From an uncultured Anaerotruncus sp. (lineage in GTDB: Bacteria; Bacillota; Clostridia; Oscillospirales; Ruminococcaceae): a DNA stretch of 18,125 bases. Location: contig CAJUJI010000047.1 in the NCBI GenBank assembly GCA_910586875.1, positions 1-18,125 on the forward strand, written 5' to 3'. Made by a program: the position numbers and the translations under genes. Under the pieces are notes generated by a model. That model made no database searches, had not been told where the DNA came from, and saw only the letters and a program-made list of their open reading frames with translations. This document shows positions 7,628 through 16,729 of the stretch, piece by piece (the stretch's first letter is position 1; each line of letters starts with the position of its first letter).

Positions 7628-8908
7628 TTACTGCGCCTCCTTTCCGGTCAGAAAATATACGGTGTCCAACGTCACCTGCTGCGCCGCGGCGATCACCTCA
7701 TCACGGGTTATCGCCTCCACCAGCGCACTTTCGTCATCCGGCGAGGCCGCTTTGCCCGCCATAATCTGCACCATGTACCACTCATCAATTGCACCCAACG
7801 AATCCCCGACCGCATGTAAAGAGGTTTGCATCAACAGGCGGGTTGCTGTGAGCTCCTCATCGGTAAATTCGCCCTTTTGTATGATTTGCAGCTGCCGCAA
7901 AATTTCATCCTGCGCCTTTTGCCGGTTGGCTTTTTCTACACCGCTGTCCACATACATCAGTCCTGTCAGCCGGTCAATCCGCGCAGCACAATAGTAGCAA
8001 AGGCTCAGCTTTTCGCGCACATAAACGAACAAACGGGAGTTGGGGGTACCGCCGAACAGCGCCACCATCAGACGCATCGCCATCAGCTTACGCGGGCTAT
8101 CCAGCTCACCGGTGCGGAATCCCAGCACCAACTTTGATTGCGCGACATCCAGCTCATCGGTCACCTGTTTGACCTGCTCAGCGCGGGTGCGGGTGGACAC
8201 CTTTGGCAGCGGCTGTGGCGTGCGATTGGCCTGTGCAAATGCGTTTGCAAAAATTTGCTTTGCCTGGGCGGGATCTCCACAGCCTACAAAGATAATCTCT
8301 ATCTGCGCGGTCTGTATCAGCCGTTGATACGCCTCTGTCGCCAGCGCAGGGGTGATCTTTTTCGCATCTTCGATATAGCCATACTTTTCAACAGCGAGCG
8401 TTTCTCCCTCGCACATGATCGACTTGCAGCGGCTCATTGCATAGGAGCGCTTGTCGTTGATTTGACTTTCAATCGTATCGATGATTTGCTGGCGCTCTAA
8501 TGCGACATCCGTCTCGCTAAACAGGCCATTTTCAAAGTTCGGATTCAGCAGAATATCCGCCAAGAGCTTTGCGCAGGCGGCCACCATATCGCTGTTATCC
8601 AGCGTAAAACGGCTGTCGATTCCGCTGATGGAAAGATCTAGCACCTGCGCACTGCCAAACTTTGAAACATCGCAGGAGAGGGCCGCACCATACAGCTCGC
8701 AGAGTTTTCGGTTGAGCTGGGTAAAATCCGGGTAGGTTTTGCAGCCCTTGCGCAGCAGAAACGGAACAATTGCATGATTGGTGGCAGCAGCACGGTCTAG
8801 CTCGGTCACCAACCCCACCGTTATGCGGTTATGCTTGAATTTTGTATCGGTTACGCTGCTGAAATACACACCGTTTCCGATAGGTTCTCGTTGAAATGGT
8901 TTTGTCAT
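7628..8908 (-). CDS. ymfF: M16 family peptidase-like protein, YmfF type (non-catalytic partner)
   Basis: This 426-residue M16-fold protein is of the YmfF type. At the position of the zinc motif it reads HAIVPFLLRKG (45-55), so the HxxEH ligands are missing and it cannot be an ordinary zinc peptidase by itself. Its C-terminal half keeps the M16 substrate-binding element: NSRLFVYVREKLSLCYY, with Arg298-Glu299-Lys300 and Tyr305/Tyr306. This is the pattern of mitochondrial processing peptidase-like heterodimers, in which one subunit is inactive. The start is supported by AGGAGA six nt upstream. It is the first gene of the five-gene operon and is preceded by a long non-coding region. Pairing with YmfH is inferred from 1-nt spacing and complementary motifs. 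Confidence 0.92.
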   Translation of the reverse strand: MTKPFQREPIGNGVYFSSVTDTKFKHNRITVGLVTELDRAAATNHAIVPFLLRKGCKTYPDFTQLNRKLCELYGAALSCDVSKFGSAQVLDLSISGIDSRFTLDNSDMVAACAKLLADILLNPNFENGLFSETDVALERQQIIDTIESQINDKRSYAMSRCKSIMCEGETLAVEKYGYIEDAKKITPALATEAYQRLIQTAQIEIIFVGCGDPAQAKQIFANAFAQANRTPQPLPKVSTRTRAEQVKQVTDELDVAQSKLVLGFRTGELDSPRKLMAMRLMVALFGGTPNSRLFVYVREKLSLCYYCAARIDRLTGLMYVDSGVEKANRQKAQDEILRQLQIIQKGEFTDEELTATRLLMQTSLHAVGDSLGAIDEWYMVQIMAGKAASPDDESALVEAITRDEVIAAAQQVTLDTVYFLTGKEAQ

Positions 8909-8934
8909 GCTATATCTCCTATCTGAAAAATAGT

Positions 8935-9370
8935 TTACACCATAATAGCGGGGGCATCACGCTGAGGGCGAGATGTCACTTCCTTGCTCGTGCAGGAAAG
9001 TGACCAAAGAAGCACGCCAAAGGGGACGTAAGGTGCGCAGGAGTTTCGGCGCCCGTCCGAAACTCCTATGACTCCTCGCTGCTCGCCTAAAGGCTCACCC
9101 GCGCTCGTCGCGGCGCACCTCATGGAGGGGGAGCAGCGCGTCCCCCTCCATGGGCCACCCCCTGGCCAGGTAAAGCTCTTTTAGCGCGCTTTGCTCCTAC
9201 CCTTTACAACCAGGTCCTCCTGAAACACTTTTGGGGTAAGACGTCTGCCCATTCCAAAGGGCAGTTTAAATTACGCAGATAGGCCTTGCCAATCGTTAGG
9301 ACGCACTGCCTCGCTAGGAGGTAAGGAGAGGAGCACCATAAAACAGCGCATTGCGCGGAAAATATGCAAA
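8935..9370. repeat. Hairpin-dense intergenic region, candidate dispersed palindromic element
   Basis: The gap between ymfF and the glucan synthase contains no credible gene but several strong inverted repeats. There is a 10-bp stem with one bulge (8975-8984 with 8994-9004), a perfect 11-bp stem with a 7-nt loop (9039-9049 with 9057-9067), and a perfect 12-bp GC-rich stem with an 8-nt loop (9121-9132 with 9141-9152). Smaller ones are GGCCA/TGGCC (9153-9167) and CTGCCC/GGGCAG (9245-9264). A 62-codon minus-strand frame (8935-9123) is Cys/Ser/Arg-rich and low quality. From memory, similar pseudo-proteins recur in gut Firmicutes as mistranslated repeats, which is why I suspect a dispersed element; copy number cannot be tested within the window. 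No terminal inverted repeats or target duplication were found, so the limits given are approximate. Confidence 0.45.
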
Positions 9371-9375
9371 GCACA

Positions 9376-9399
9376 TTTTATGCTTATTATAGCATAAAA
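9376..9399 (-). promoter_or_regulatory. Extended -10 promoter candidate within a 9-bp hairpin
   Basis: A perfect inverted repeat, TTTTATGCT (9376-9384) with AGCATAAAA (9391-9399), surrounds a 6-nt loop. On the minus strand it contains TGCTATAAT (9386-9394), a perfect extended -10 box, but no recognisable -35 hexamer at 16-18 nt. Transcription would start near 9379 and run through the hairpin-rich region to ymfF, giving a leader of about 470 nt. The stem could alternatively help end the glucan synthase transcript, but it has no T-tail on that strand. Confidence 0.35.
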
Positions 9400-9451
9400 A
9401 TTCCATTATGCACTAGCTTTCTGCAATCTTTCACAGAATGGCTAAAATTTT

Positions 9452-12400
9452 TTAAAAGGTCAGCTGTATTTCATGCGCTCCTGCATCGAGTGGGATTGTT
9501 TGCGCAGGTTCACCATCTACCAGCAGCTCCGGTTTATCACCGCGGCGCACCTTGATAGAGAGCTCGCAGTCTTGTATGCGTAAAACGGCGGAGAAACCGT
9601 TCCAACTATCCGGTATCGCTGGGTGCAATTCCAGCTGTTTGCCGTGCCGCTGAATACCCAACAGCTCCTGCACAACCGCACGCCAATACCAGCCCGCTGC
9701 ACCGGTATAGATGCTCCAGCCACCATGCCCGTACGCGCCTTCACAGGTATAAATATCAGCGGGCAGATAGTATGGTTCCAGGCAAAACGCCTGTGCCAGC
9801 TTCGCATCCGTGCAGCGGGAGGACGGGTTCAGCCAGTCAAGCAGCTTCCAACCCGCTTTTGTGCGGCCTGCCCGCAGCAGCGCAATCGCCAGCCAAACCG
9901 CCGCATGGGTATACTGTCCACCATTTTCGCGGATGCCCGCAGGATAGGCTTTGATATAGCCCGGGTCATGCTCTCCCCAAGCAAACGGAGGCGCAAAAAG
10001 CTTGATCAGCCGGTATTCTTTATCTATAAGCTGTTCTAATGCGCTGTCTAATGCACAACTCACCCGCTGTTTATCCGGCATCTGCGCCAGCACCGAGAAG
10101 CTCTGTGGCAGCAGATCAATGCTGCATTCCTCGCTGTTTTGGCCGCCCATCGCTGCGCCATCGTCATAGAAGGCGCGCAGGTACCATTGACCATCCCAGC
10201 AGTGCTGATCAATATTGCGGCGCAAGGCAGCAGCATTGGCTCGATAGAGACCCGCTCGATAGCTGTCATTGCGCATATCGCACAATGGCGCAAACAAATC
10301 CAGCACCATCGCCAACAGCATCCCCAGCCAGACGCTCTCTCCCTTGCCCTCAACGCCTACCTTAGAAAAACCGTCATTCCAATCCCCGCAGCCAATCAAC
10401 GGGATACCATGCGCTCCTATACGGTATCCTCTGTCAATCGCACGGATGCAGTGACAGAACACCGGCTCGCACAACAGGTCTGGCTGTACCGTTTGGTAGC
10501 ATTCCTGTTCATGTTCCTTCAGCAATTCTCCACGGCAATACCGGATGGGGATATCCAGCAGGCTTTCATCACCAGTCACCTGCAAATATTCTCCCACCAA
10601 TAACGGCAGCCACAGTAGATCATCTGAAAAGCGGGTGCGCACCCCGCGCTTGCCGTCCGGCAGCGGATGCCACCAGTGCAGCACATCCCCTTCGGGGAAC
10701 TGCGCGCCACAGCAGCGCAAAATTTGCACCTTTGCACGCACAGGCTCGGTCAACAGGCAGGCGCCTGCATCTTGCAGTTGGTCGCGAAAACCATAGGCTC
10801 CAGAACATTGATAAAAGGCACAGCGCCCCAGCAGCCGTCCCGCTACCACCTGATGGCGCAAAAATGTGTTGAAAAAGCGATTGAGCGGCTCGTTTGGCGT
10901 AGAAATTTCCAGCACTGGCGCAGTAGCTGTCTGCGGCTGCGCAGCTTGCATCAAGGCAAGCGCTCCCCTTCGGGTAGCAGCGGCTGTCATCCGCAGCTGG
11001 AGCGTCTCTTTGCGATGTGGCAGCAATTTTTTGCGCACCACCATTCCTACCAGTGGCGACTGTTCCGGCAGTAGCTCTCGCGCAGACCAATCACCCGCTA
11101 GCAACGCGGCAGCACCAGCGCTAAAGCTGGGGTGCAGCTGTGGCGCGCCGATTGCGACATAGCAAGGAATATTTGTTTGATAGGGGTTGTGCAGCACCAG
11201 ACAGCCTTCCGCCTGCTCCATCTGGAGATACTGCGCAGTGCGGCGGCTCACCCCGAGCACCGGCTCTAACAGATACAGACAGGATATCTCCTGTTCCTCC
11301 TCGCCCTGGTTTTCCAGCGAGAGGGTCAGCAATTTGCAGCCGCCTTTTCCAATTTCCACACACAGTTTGGTGGCAATCTCGCCTGCGCTCCCCTGATAGC
11401 AAGCATCCTGTGGGGAAAAGCTGGCACGTGCGCCATCGCATAGGTCAAAGGTTCCCTGCGCAGTGCGCAGCAGCAGCCGTTCTCCATCACAGCCAGATGC
11501 AAGATCATTGCGCCAGGGGGTAATACGGCACTCATGTGCATTCCCCCACCAACTGCACCCTAAGCTTGCATCTTGCAGCAGACAACCAAATGCACCATTC
11601 GCCAAAATATGCGAGAAGGGCAGCGGTGTCACCCGCTCCACATAAAACCGTCCATCCGCATAGGCCCCGCCGACCAGGTCAAAGCGGTCTCCTTGTGGGA
11701 TTGCAGCCGGACGGAGCTTGAGCCGCTCACCATAATGGGCAATTGCCGGCGCTTTTGGCTGTTCCCCTGCAATCCAGCAGGCCGCTGCATACAGCATGGT
11801 ACAGATTTGACCGTCTAATTTTCCGTTGTCCAAAAGGTGCACCCCTTCCGGCAGTGGCAAAGCTATCGGTTGCTGTGCAAGCACACAGAAATCAAACGGC
11901 AGATTTGCTTGTCGCATCGTTTCCCATACGCTGCAATAGGCTGCAAGGCAAGCGGTATCCGGCAGTTGTTCCCAATTGTAAACCACCAAAGGAAGGTCTC
12001 CGGAGATCCCCACCGACCAAAGCGCATCCTGCCCACGGGTATTTTCTGCGCGCGCTTGTTGGGAGGAGGCATGATTCCCGCCAAAAAGCAGTGCCGGCAG
12101 CAGCCTTGCCCCCAATTTCTCGTCCAACCGCTGTCCACGCAGCAATGCACGGGCGGCGGGGAACCGTTCTCGCGCACGAGCGGTTGCTAGCAGACTGGCA
12201 CACGCCTCCCGGGTGCTACCGAGCGCCAACAAAAAGGTCACCTGCTCCTGGCCCTGCGCGGGCAACAGCAAGCTCAGCCGCAGTGCGCAGCAGCCGTCCG
12301 GAGAGGCTGATCCATTGGAAAACGGCAGCGTATCAAACTGCAACAGGTTTTCCAGTCCATCCGGATAGGGGGTCATCTTCTCACGTTTCAGCGAGCAGTG

Positions 12401-15400
12401 ATAGCTGACTTCCTCCCGCAGTCCCACCGCCAACCAGAGCGGTGGTCGCGCATCCCGCTGTCTGCGGGTGAAGTAAATGCCCCCGTCCAGCGGGTCCCGC
12501 TCCCCTTGTATAAACAGCTTGGAAAATGCGGGATGCGCTTCATAATCCGCACCGGTGGAAAGCACCGGCTCCAGATAAAATAGCAGCTCTGCGACCGCTT
12601 TGATGTCGCTGCGATTATAGAGTGTCACCGTACAAGCTTCCAATGGCAATGCCTGGTCCAACCGGAAGCGCTGTTCTATCGCCGCCAGCCCCCTTTCTGC
12701 GTGGTAGGCAACCCCATCCGCCTCCAGAGAGCAGCTGTGTGTAACGCCTTGTTGGAAAAATGGTGCCGCGGTTGCACAGATGGTTTCCCCGCATAGCCGC
12801 GCGACCGCCCAGATCCCCTGCGGATGCAGCAGCGCATCTTCCGGCCTGCGGGTCACATCCGACGCCCCATAGCGAAGCCAGCCTGCTCCATCACTGCCCA
12901 TCGGATGGCACAAACTTCCATTTTCCAGCAGTCCTGCCCCTGAGAACCGCTCCACAGGGAGCTTTTCTGCGGGCGGGTTCTCCTGCTTTTTCGCAGAGGT
13001 CTCTTTCGGTTTCATCCTGTGGTACACCACCATTTCTTTCGAGATTTTTTCCTGTAACAGCTCCCGCACCGAGCGCATCGCCCGATTGCGCAGGAACCGC
13101 TTTTGCATCTTGTTCTCTAGCAGCAGATTGGCGCAGGCGACCATGCTCATCCCCACATGATGCGCCATATATGAGCGTACCACCGCATAGGCAGCGCCAT
13201 TTGTGCGCTCCGGGGTGAAATCTGCTGCCTCGTAAAATCCGTAGGGGCCTACGAGACCCAGATTCTCCAATCGAAATAGATTCTGCATCCCACTTTCCAA
13301 ATCAAAGGGTAGCGCTAGAAAGGTCGCATAAGGGGCCACGACATACTCATCGTCCAACCCGCGCTTTACCCCCAACGCCTGCACTCCATGTGCTTTATAC
13401 TGATAATGCAGCTGCCCATCAAATAAGAAATATGCGCTCTCGCTAATGCCCCAGGGCAGCCCTGTTTGTATGGCACGCTGCTGCTGGCAAACGATGGCAT
13501 AACGCACCGCCTCTGCGAGCAGCGAGCCCTCATAGACCGGTAAAAATAGATGCGGCATCAAATATTCAAACATGGTGCCGGTCCAGGAAAGCAGCCCAGT
13601 CTTGCGTCCGCTGTGTCCCATCGACCGGTTCAGCGACCGCCAATGCCGCAGTGGAACCTGGCGGGTAGCAATTGCGTAGTAGCTTAATGCGCGCGCCTCA
13701 CTCATCAAAAAATCGTAGTGATAGCTGCTTTGCCGGCCTTTCTGGTCCAGGCCAATCGAGAACAGCCTGCGCTGCGGATGGTAAAATACCGAAAGATCCG
13801 CTGCGTCCAGCAACCGTTGGATGCGTTGTGCCGCATCCAGCAGCATCGGCTCACCGGTCGCATATTCCAGCAAACCTTCCCGCAATGTTACCAATGCGCA
13901 CAGCAGATTTCCGCTGTCCACAGCGGATACAAAGCCGTCCGGCAACACCTCGAGAGTATCGGTCGCGTACCAGTTATAAAGATTTCCATGGGAGGTTTCC
14001 AGCTGTTCCAGCGTATCCAGCACCCGCGCCACCCGCAGATATAAGCCTGCACTGTCCAAAAGGTGGAAGTCCCGCGCCGCCAGGTAGGAAAGTAGCATCA
14101 TACCAATATTGGTCGGAGAGGTGCGCTGGTCCACCGCCTCACGCGGGAATAGCTGCACATTGTCCGGCGGCAGATAGTGTTGCGCTTCGGTGGCGTAGTC
14201 CTCATAAAAGCGGAACATCTGTCCGCACCAACCCAGCAGCTGTTCCCGTTGCTGGGTGGAAGGTTGCTGCTCCCGCACAGATAGCGGGCGAGCGCTTTGG
14301 ATTGCCAAAGCTGGATAAAACAAAAATGCCGCACCCCACAGCTTTGTAAACCAATGCGGCGCAAACACCAATAGCACCAACCCCAAAAGCCAGCCGCACC
14401 AACCGTGCCGCCAAACTCCGATGGGGGTGGTACCTTTTTCGGATTGCGCGGCGGTGGTCCATTCCAATAGTCCGCGGTGGGAAACAAACAACCGCCAAAG
14501 TGCGCGCGCCATCGCGTCCAGAGAGACGCCGGCAGATTGCGCCGCCGAAACGACTGCAAATATCGCGTGTCCCAGCTGCTCCCTGAGCAGGGCGAGCGCA
14601 CCGGAAAAATACCGCTGTGTGCAGGCACACCAGACGCTTTGCAGCAGTATTTGCAGCATAGCGAGCGCCTGTGGCAGCACCAATGCAAGCAGCGCAGCGG
14701 TGCAGAGCCAGCCTGCCCAGCTGCCCGCAAAGCAGGACAAGACCACTGCCAATAGCGCGAAAACCGGCAACAACGCGCGCCGCAGATTGTCCGTCAGCTG
14801 CCAACGGCCAAGCGCGCCAATTGGATTTGCACATTTCGTTCCATGTCGCCGCAGGCTATGGCCTAAAAACGGCAGGTTCTGCCAATCGCCGCGCAGCCAG
14901 CGGTGCGCTCGTGCAAACCAGGCGCCCGCACTTGCTGGCACCCCCTCCAAAAATTCTGCGTCTGACACCAGGCCGGTGCGCAGATAAATCCCCTCCAATA
15001 TGTCATGGCTGAGTATCTGCCCCTCGGGGAAGCGCAGATTGAGCACTGCATAAAAGCTCTCGAGGTCGATGAGCCCCTTACCGCAGAAAATCGTGCTGCC
15101 AAACACGTCCTGATAAAAGCTGCCGCAAGGCTGGTCATAGCCGGAGATGCCGCCTGCACCCGCCATTTGCCCACTAAAACGGGTTTTACGGGCGCTTTTC
15201 AGGCTGCACCCCAAACGCGGTACCAGAATGCCGTAACCCTGTATCACTGTATTTTCCGCTCCCAGCACCGGCCGGTTGAGTGGGTACTCTGCGGTCGCAA
15301 CCAGCCTGCTTACCGCATCAAGGGTTAGCTCGGTATCGCTGTCGAGCGCCAGCAGGTACCGTGCTCCTTCCAGCCATTCACGGCTACCCTCCAGACGCAA

Positions 15401-16729
15401 AAGGCTTGTTTCTCCGCCCTTTAAAAAGCGCACAAATTCAATCAGTGCACCACGTTTGCGCTCCCATCCGGTATACCGATGCTGGGTTTTATTATAAATT
15501 CGACGGCGCACAAACAACAAAAAGTGCGCTCCATATTGCTGGTTGAGCTGACGGATCATCCGCTGTGCTGCCTGTAAATTGGCTTCATCCTGTGGCATAT
15601 GCGGGCGGCGTTCCTCGCTCAAATCCGCTAGCAAGCACAGGGATAGCCCTTCCATTCGTGCTGAAACATACAGCTGTTCCAGATGCGCGCGCAGCTGATC
15701 CATTCGTTCAGCGGGCGGCAACAATGTGCAAACCGCAGCTACCACCTTTGTATGGACCTGCTCTGGTGCCATACGAAACAGCTGCATCGGTGGCGTGTGG
15801 CGCAACACCCAGTTACAGGAGAGTGTCCAGCACAACTCAACCAACAGCGGATACAACAATAGCGTCCAGCCGCTCAGCCAATACCAAAGCAGCACACAAA
15901 CGGCCAACGGCAGCAGCCAGGTCAACACCATTGCATACTCGCCGCAGCGCTTTGCCCTGCGGCGCTGTGGGTCGTTCTCCAGCAGATGATACCCCACCTG
16001 ACGGCGGCGTGTATCGCTTGCTCCCAAAGCGCTGTTTAGCACATTCTGTGCCACCTGTAGCTCACTTTCGCCACTCATACGTGCGATGCGCGCGGTAATC
16101 TGGCGGCAAACGCGCCGGGACTCCGAAGCCATCTTGGAATAAACCTGGGTTGGGTCCTGCTGCAAGCAAGCCTCCACCGGGCTACAGGTCTCAGCCAAAC
16201 GCTCATAGTCCAATCCATGCAGCAATGGAAGTTGCTCTACCGCATATTGTAGAAGCTGTTCCCTTTGCGCATCTTCCATCCCATCTCCACAGGCGCGCAA
16301 GGCACAAAACAGGAGCACACAGTGCATCGCCGGATAGACAAAGTCCAGCTGGCGTTCTCTAAGCTCCTGGGCGCGTCCGTAACCACGCAGAACCGCTTGT
16401 AATGTCTCTTGTGTGATGGAAAGCTTCCCGTCAAACAGCTCCGCCAGCACGCGAAATAGCTTCCAGCATCCGCCGCTTTGGTACCGAAAGGCCGCAAGAT
16501 CCCGCCGCGTCTGGCGCAAATGTCCCTCCAAATGGTCAAAGTGTCCGGACAACCAGCGCTCCCAGCCAGCCGTTTCGTTGTGCTGTAAGGACAAAAATAC
16601 GCTGCGCATCAGACGCAGCCCACTAGATAGCTCCCGCGAAAGTTGGCCGGTACTGCCGCGTAGCTGCTGTACCTCCTCGCCCGCCCTGCGCGCTCGCTCT
16701 TCTATTTCAAAAAGTTCTGTTTTCTCCAT
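9452..16729 (-). CDS. Cyclic beta-1,2-glucan synthase-like enzyme (GT84, glucoamylase-like and GH94 modules)
   Basis: This 2,425-residue membrane protein has the architecture of cyclic beta-1,2-glucan synthases (ChvB/NdvB/Cgs). Known members elongate a beta-1,2-glucan from UDP-glucose, trim it with a phosphorylase-like module and close the ring. Order of modules: an N-terminal helical region (1-264); two hydrophobic helices (about 266-308); a cytosolic glycosyltransferase with GWERKRG, DSDT (Asp463, Asp465), HDILEG (575-580) and RWLRGDWQ (610-617); and further hydrophobic helices at about 650-700 and 774-812. Next comes a glucoamylase-like (PF10091/GH189-type) domain at about 830-1230, with HYDFLMSEARA, GISESAYF (Glu1097) and YGFYEAADF (Glu1167). 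Last are two GH94 beta-sandwich regions (about 1300-1600 and 1690-1950) and the GH94 catalytic barrel (about 1950-2390) with GDWNDG (Asp2116, Asp2119). It is some 400 residues shorter than alphaproteobacterial Cgs (about 2,800). The nearest ribosome binding site (AAGGAG) lies 15 nt before the ATG, which is unusually far. It is a single gene with no ChvA/NdvA-type exporter beside it. Product chemistry (beta-1,2, cyclic) is inferred from architecture. Confidence 0.9.
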   Translation of the reverse strand: MEKTELFEIEERARRAGEEVQQLRGSTGQLSRELSSGLRLMRSVFLSLQHNETAGWERWLSGHFDHLEGHLRQTRRDLAAFRYQSGGCWKLFRVLAELFDGKLSITQETLQAVLRGYGRAQELRERQLDFVYPAMHCVLLFCALRACGDGMEDAQREQLLQYAVEQLPLLHGLDYERLAETCSPVEACLQQDPTQVYSKMASESRRVCRQITARIARMSGESELQVAQNVLNSALGASDTRRRQVGYHLLENDPQRRRAKRCGEYAMVLTWLLPLAVCVLLWYWLSGWTLLLYPLLVELCWTLSCNWVLRHTPPMQLFRMAPEQVHTKVVAAVCTLLPPAERMDQLRAHLEQLYVSARMEGLSLCLLADLSEERRPHMPQDEANLQAAQRMIRQLNQQYGAHFLLFVRRRIYNKTQHRYTGWERKRGALIEFVRFLKGGETSLLRLEGSREWLEGARYLLALDSDTELTLDAVSRLVATAEYPLNRPVLGAENTVIQGYGILVPRLGCSLKSARKTRFSGQMAGAGGISGYDQPCGSFYQDVFGSTIFCGKGLIDLESFYAVLNLRFPEGQILSHDILEGIYLRTGLVSDAEFLEGVPASAGAWFARAHRWLRGDWQNLPFLGHSLRRHGTKCANPIGALGRWQLTDNLRRALLPVFALLAVVLSCFAGSWAGWLCTAALLALVLPQALAMLQILLQSVWCACTQRYFSGALALLREQLGHAIFAVVSAAQSAGVSLDAMARALWRLFVSHRGLLEWTTAAQSEKGTTPIGVWRHGWCGWLLGLVLLVFAPHWFTKLWGAAFLFYPALAIQSARPLSVREQQPSTQQREQLLGWCGQMFRFYEDYATEAQHYLPPDNVQLFPREAVDQRTSPTNIGMMLLSYLAARDFHLLDSAGLYLRVARVLDTLEQLETSHGNLYNWYATDTLEVLPDGFVSAVDSGNLLCALVTLREGLLEYATGEPMLLDAAQRIQRLLDAADLSVFYHPQRRLFSIGLDQKGRQSSYHYDFLMSEARALSYYAIATRQVPLRHWRSLNRSMGHSGRKTGLLSWTGTMFEYLMPHLFLPVYEGSLLAEAVRYAIVCQQQRAIQTGLPWGISESAYFLFDGQLHYQYKAHGVQALGVKRGLDDEYVVAPYATFLALPFDLESGMQNLFRLENLGLVGPYGFYEAADFTPERTNGAAYAVVRSYMAHHVGMSMVACANLLLENKMQKRFLRNRAMRSVRELLQEKISKEMVVYHRMKPKETSAKKQENPPAEKLPVERFSGAGLLENGSLCHPMGSDGAGWLRYGASDVTRRPEDALLHPQGIWAVARLCGETICATAAPFFQQGVTHSCSLEADGVAYHAERGLAAIEQRFRLDQALPLEACTVTLYNRSDIKAVAELLFYLEPVLSTGADYEAHPAFSKLFIQGERDPLDGGIYFTRRQRDARPPLWLAVGLREEVSYHCSLKREKMTPYPDGLENLLQFDTLPFSNGSASPDGCCALRLSLLLPAQGQEQVTFLLALGSTREACASLLATARARERFPAARALLRGQRLDEKLGARLLPALLFGGNHASSQQARAENTRGQDALWSVGISGDLPLVVYNWEQLPDTACLAAYCSVWETMRQANLPFDFCVLAQQPIALPLPEGVHLLDNGKLDGQICTMLYAAACWIAGEQPKAPAIAHYGERLKLRPAAIPQGDRFDLVGGAYADGRFYVERVTPLPFSHILANGAFGCLLQDASLGCSWWGNAHECRITPWRNDLASGCDGERLLLRTAQGTFDLCDGARASFSPQDACYQGSAGEIATKLCVEIGKGGCKLLTLSLENQGEEEQEISCLYLLEPVLGVSRRTAQYLQMEQAEGCLVLHNPYQTNIPCYVAIGAPQLHPSFSAGAAALLAGDWSARELLPEQSPLVGMVVRKKLLPHRKETLQLRMTAAATRRGALALMQAAQPQTATAPVLEISTPNEPLNRFFNTFLRHQVVAGRLLGRCAFYQCSGAYGFRDQLQDAGACLLTEPVRAKVQILRCCGAQFPEGDVLHWWHPLPDGKRGVRTRFSDDLLWLPLLVGEYLQVTGDESLLDIPIRYCRGELLKEHEQECYQTVQPDLLCEPVFCHCIRAIDRGYRIGAHGIPLIGCGDWNDGFSKVGVEGKGESVWLGMLLAMVLDLFAPLCDMRNDSYRAGLYRANAAALRRNIDQHCWDGQWYLRAFYDDGAAMGGQNSEECSIDLLPQSFSVLAQMPDKQRVSCALDSALEQLIDKEYRLIKLFAPPFAWGEHDPGYIKAYPAGIRENGGQYTHAAVWLAIALLRAGRTKAGWKLLDWLNPSSRCTDAKLAQAFCLEPYYLPADIYTCEGAYGHGGWSIYTGAAGWYWRAVVQELLGIQRHGKQLELHPAIPDSWNGFSAVLRIQDCELSIKVRRGDKPELLVDGEPAQTIPLDAGAHEIQLTF

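Noticed and set aside
8935..9123. 62-codon minus-strand frame as a gene
   Set aside because: Cys/Ser/Arg-rich product made from hairpin arms, with no convincing ribosome binding site; best explained as a translated repeat.
8909..9380. T-box or other known riboswitch in the long leader before ymfF
   Set aside because: No T-box motif or other riboswitch core that I recognise is present on the minus strand; the hairpins fit a repeat element better.
13672..14349. 225-codon + strand frame opposite the glucan synthase
   Set aside because: It is antisense to a strongly supported gene and has a low-complexity Ser/Pro/Arg composition; other + frames here, such as 11743-12408, are the same kind of shadow.
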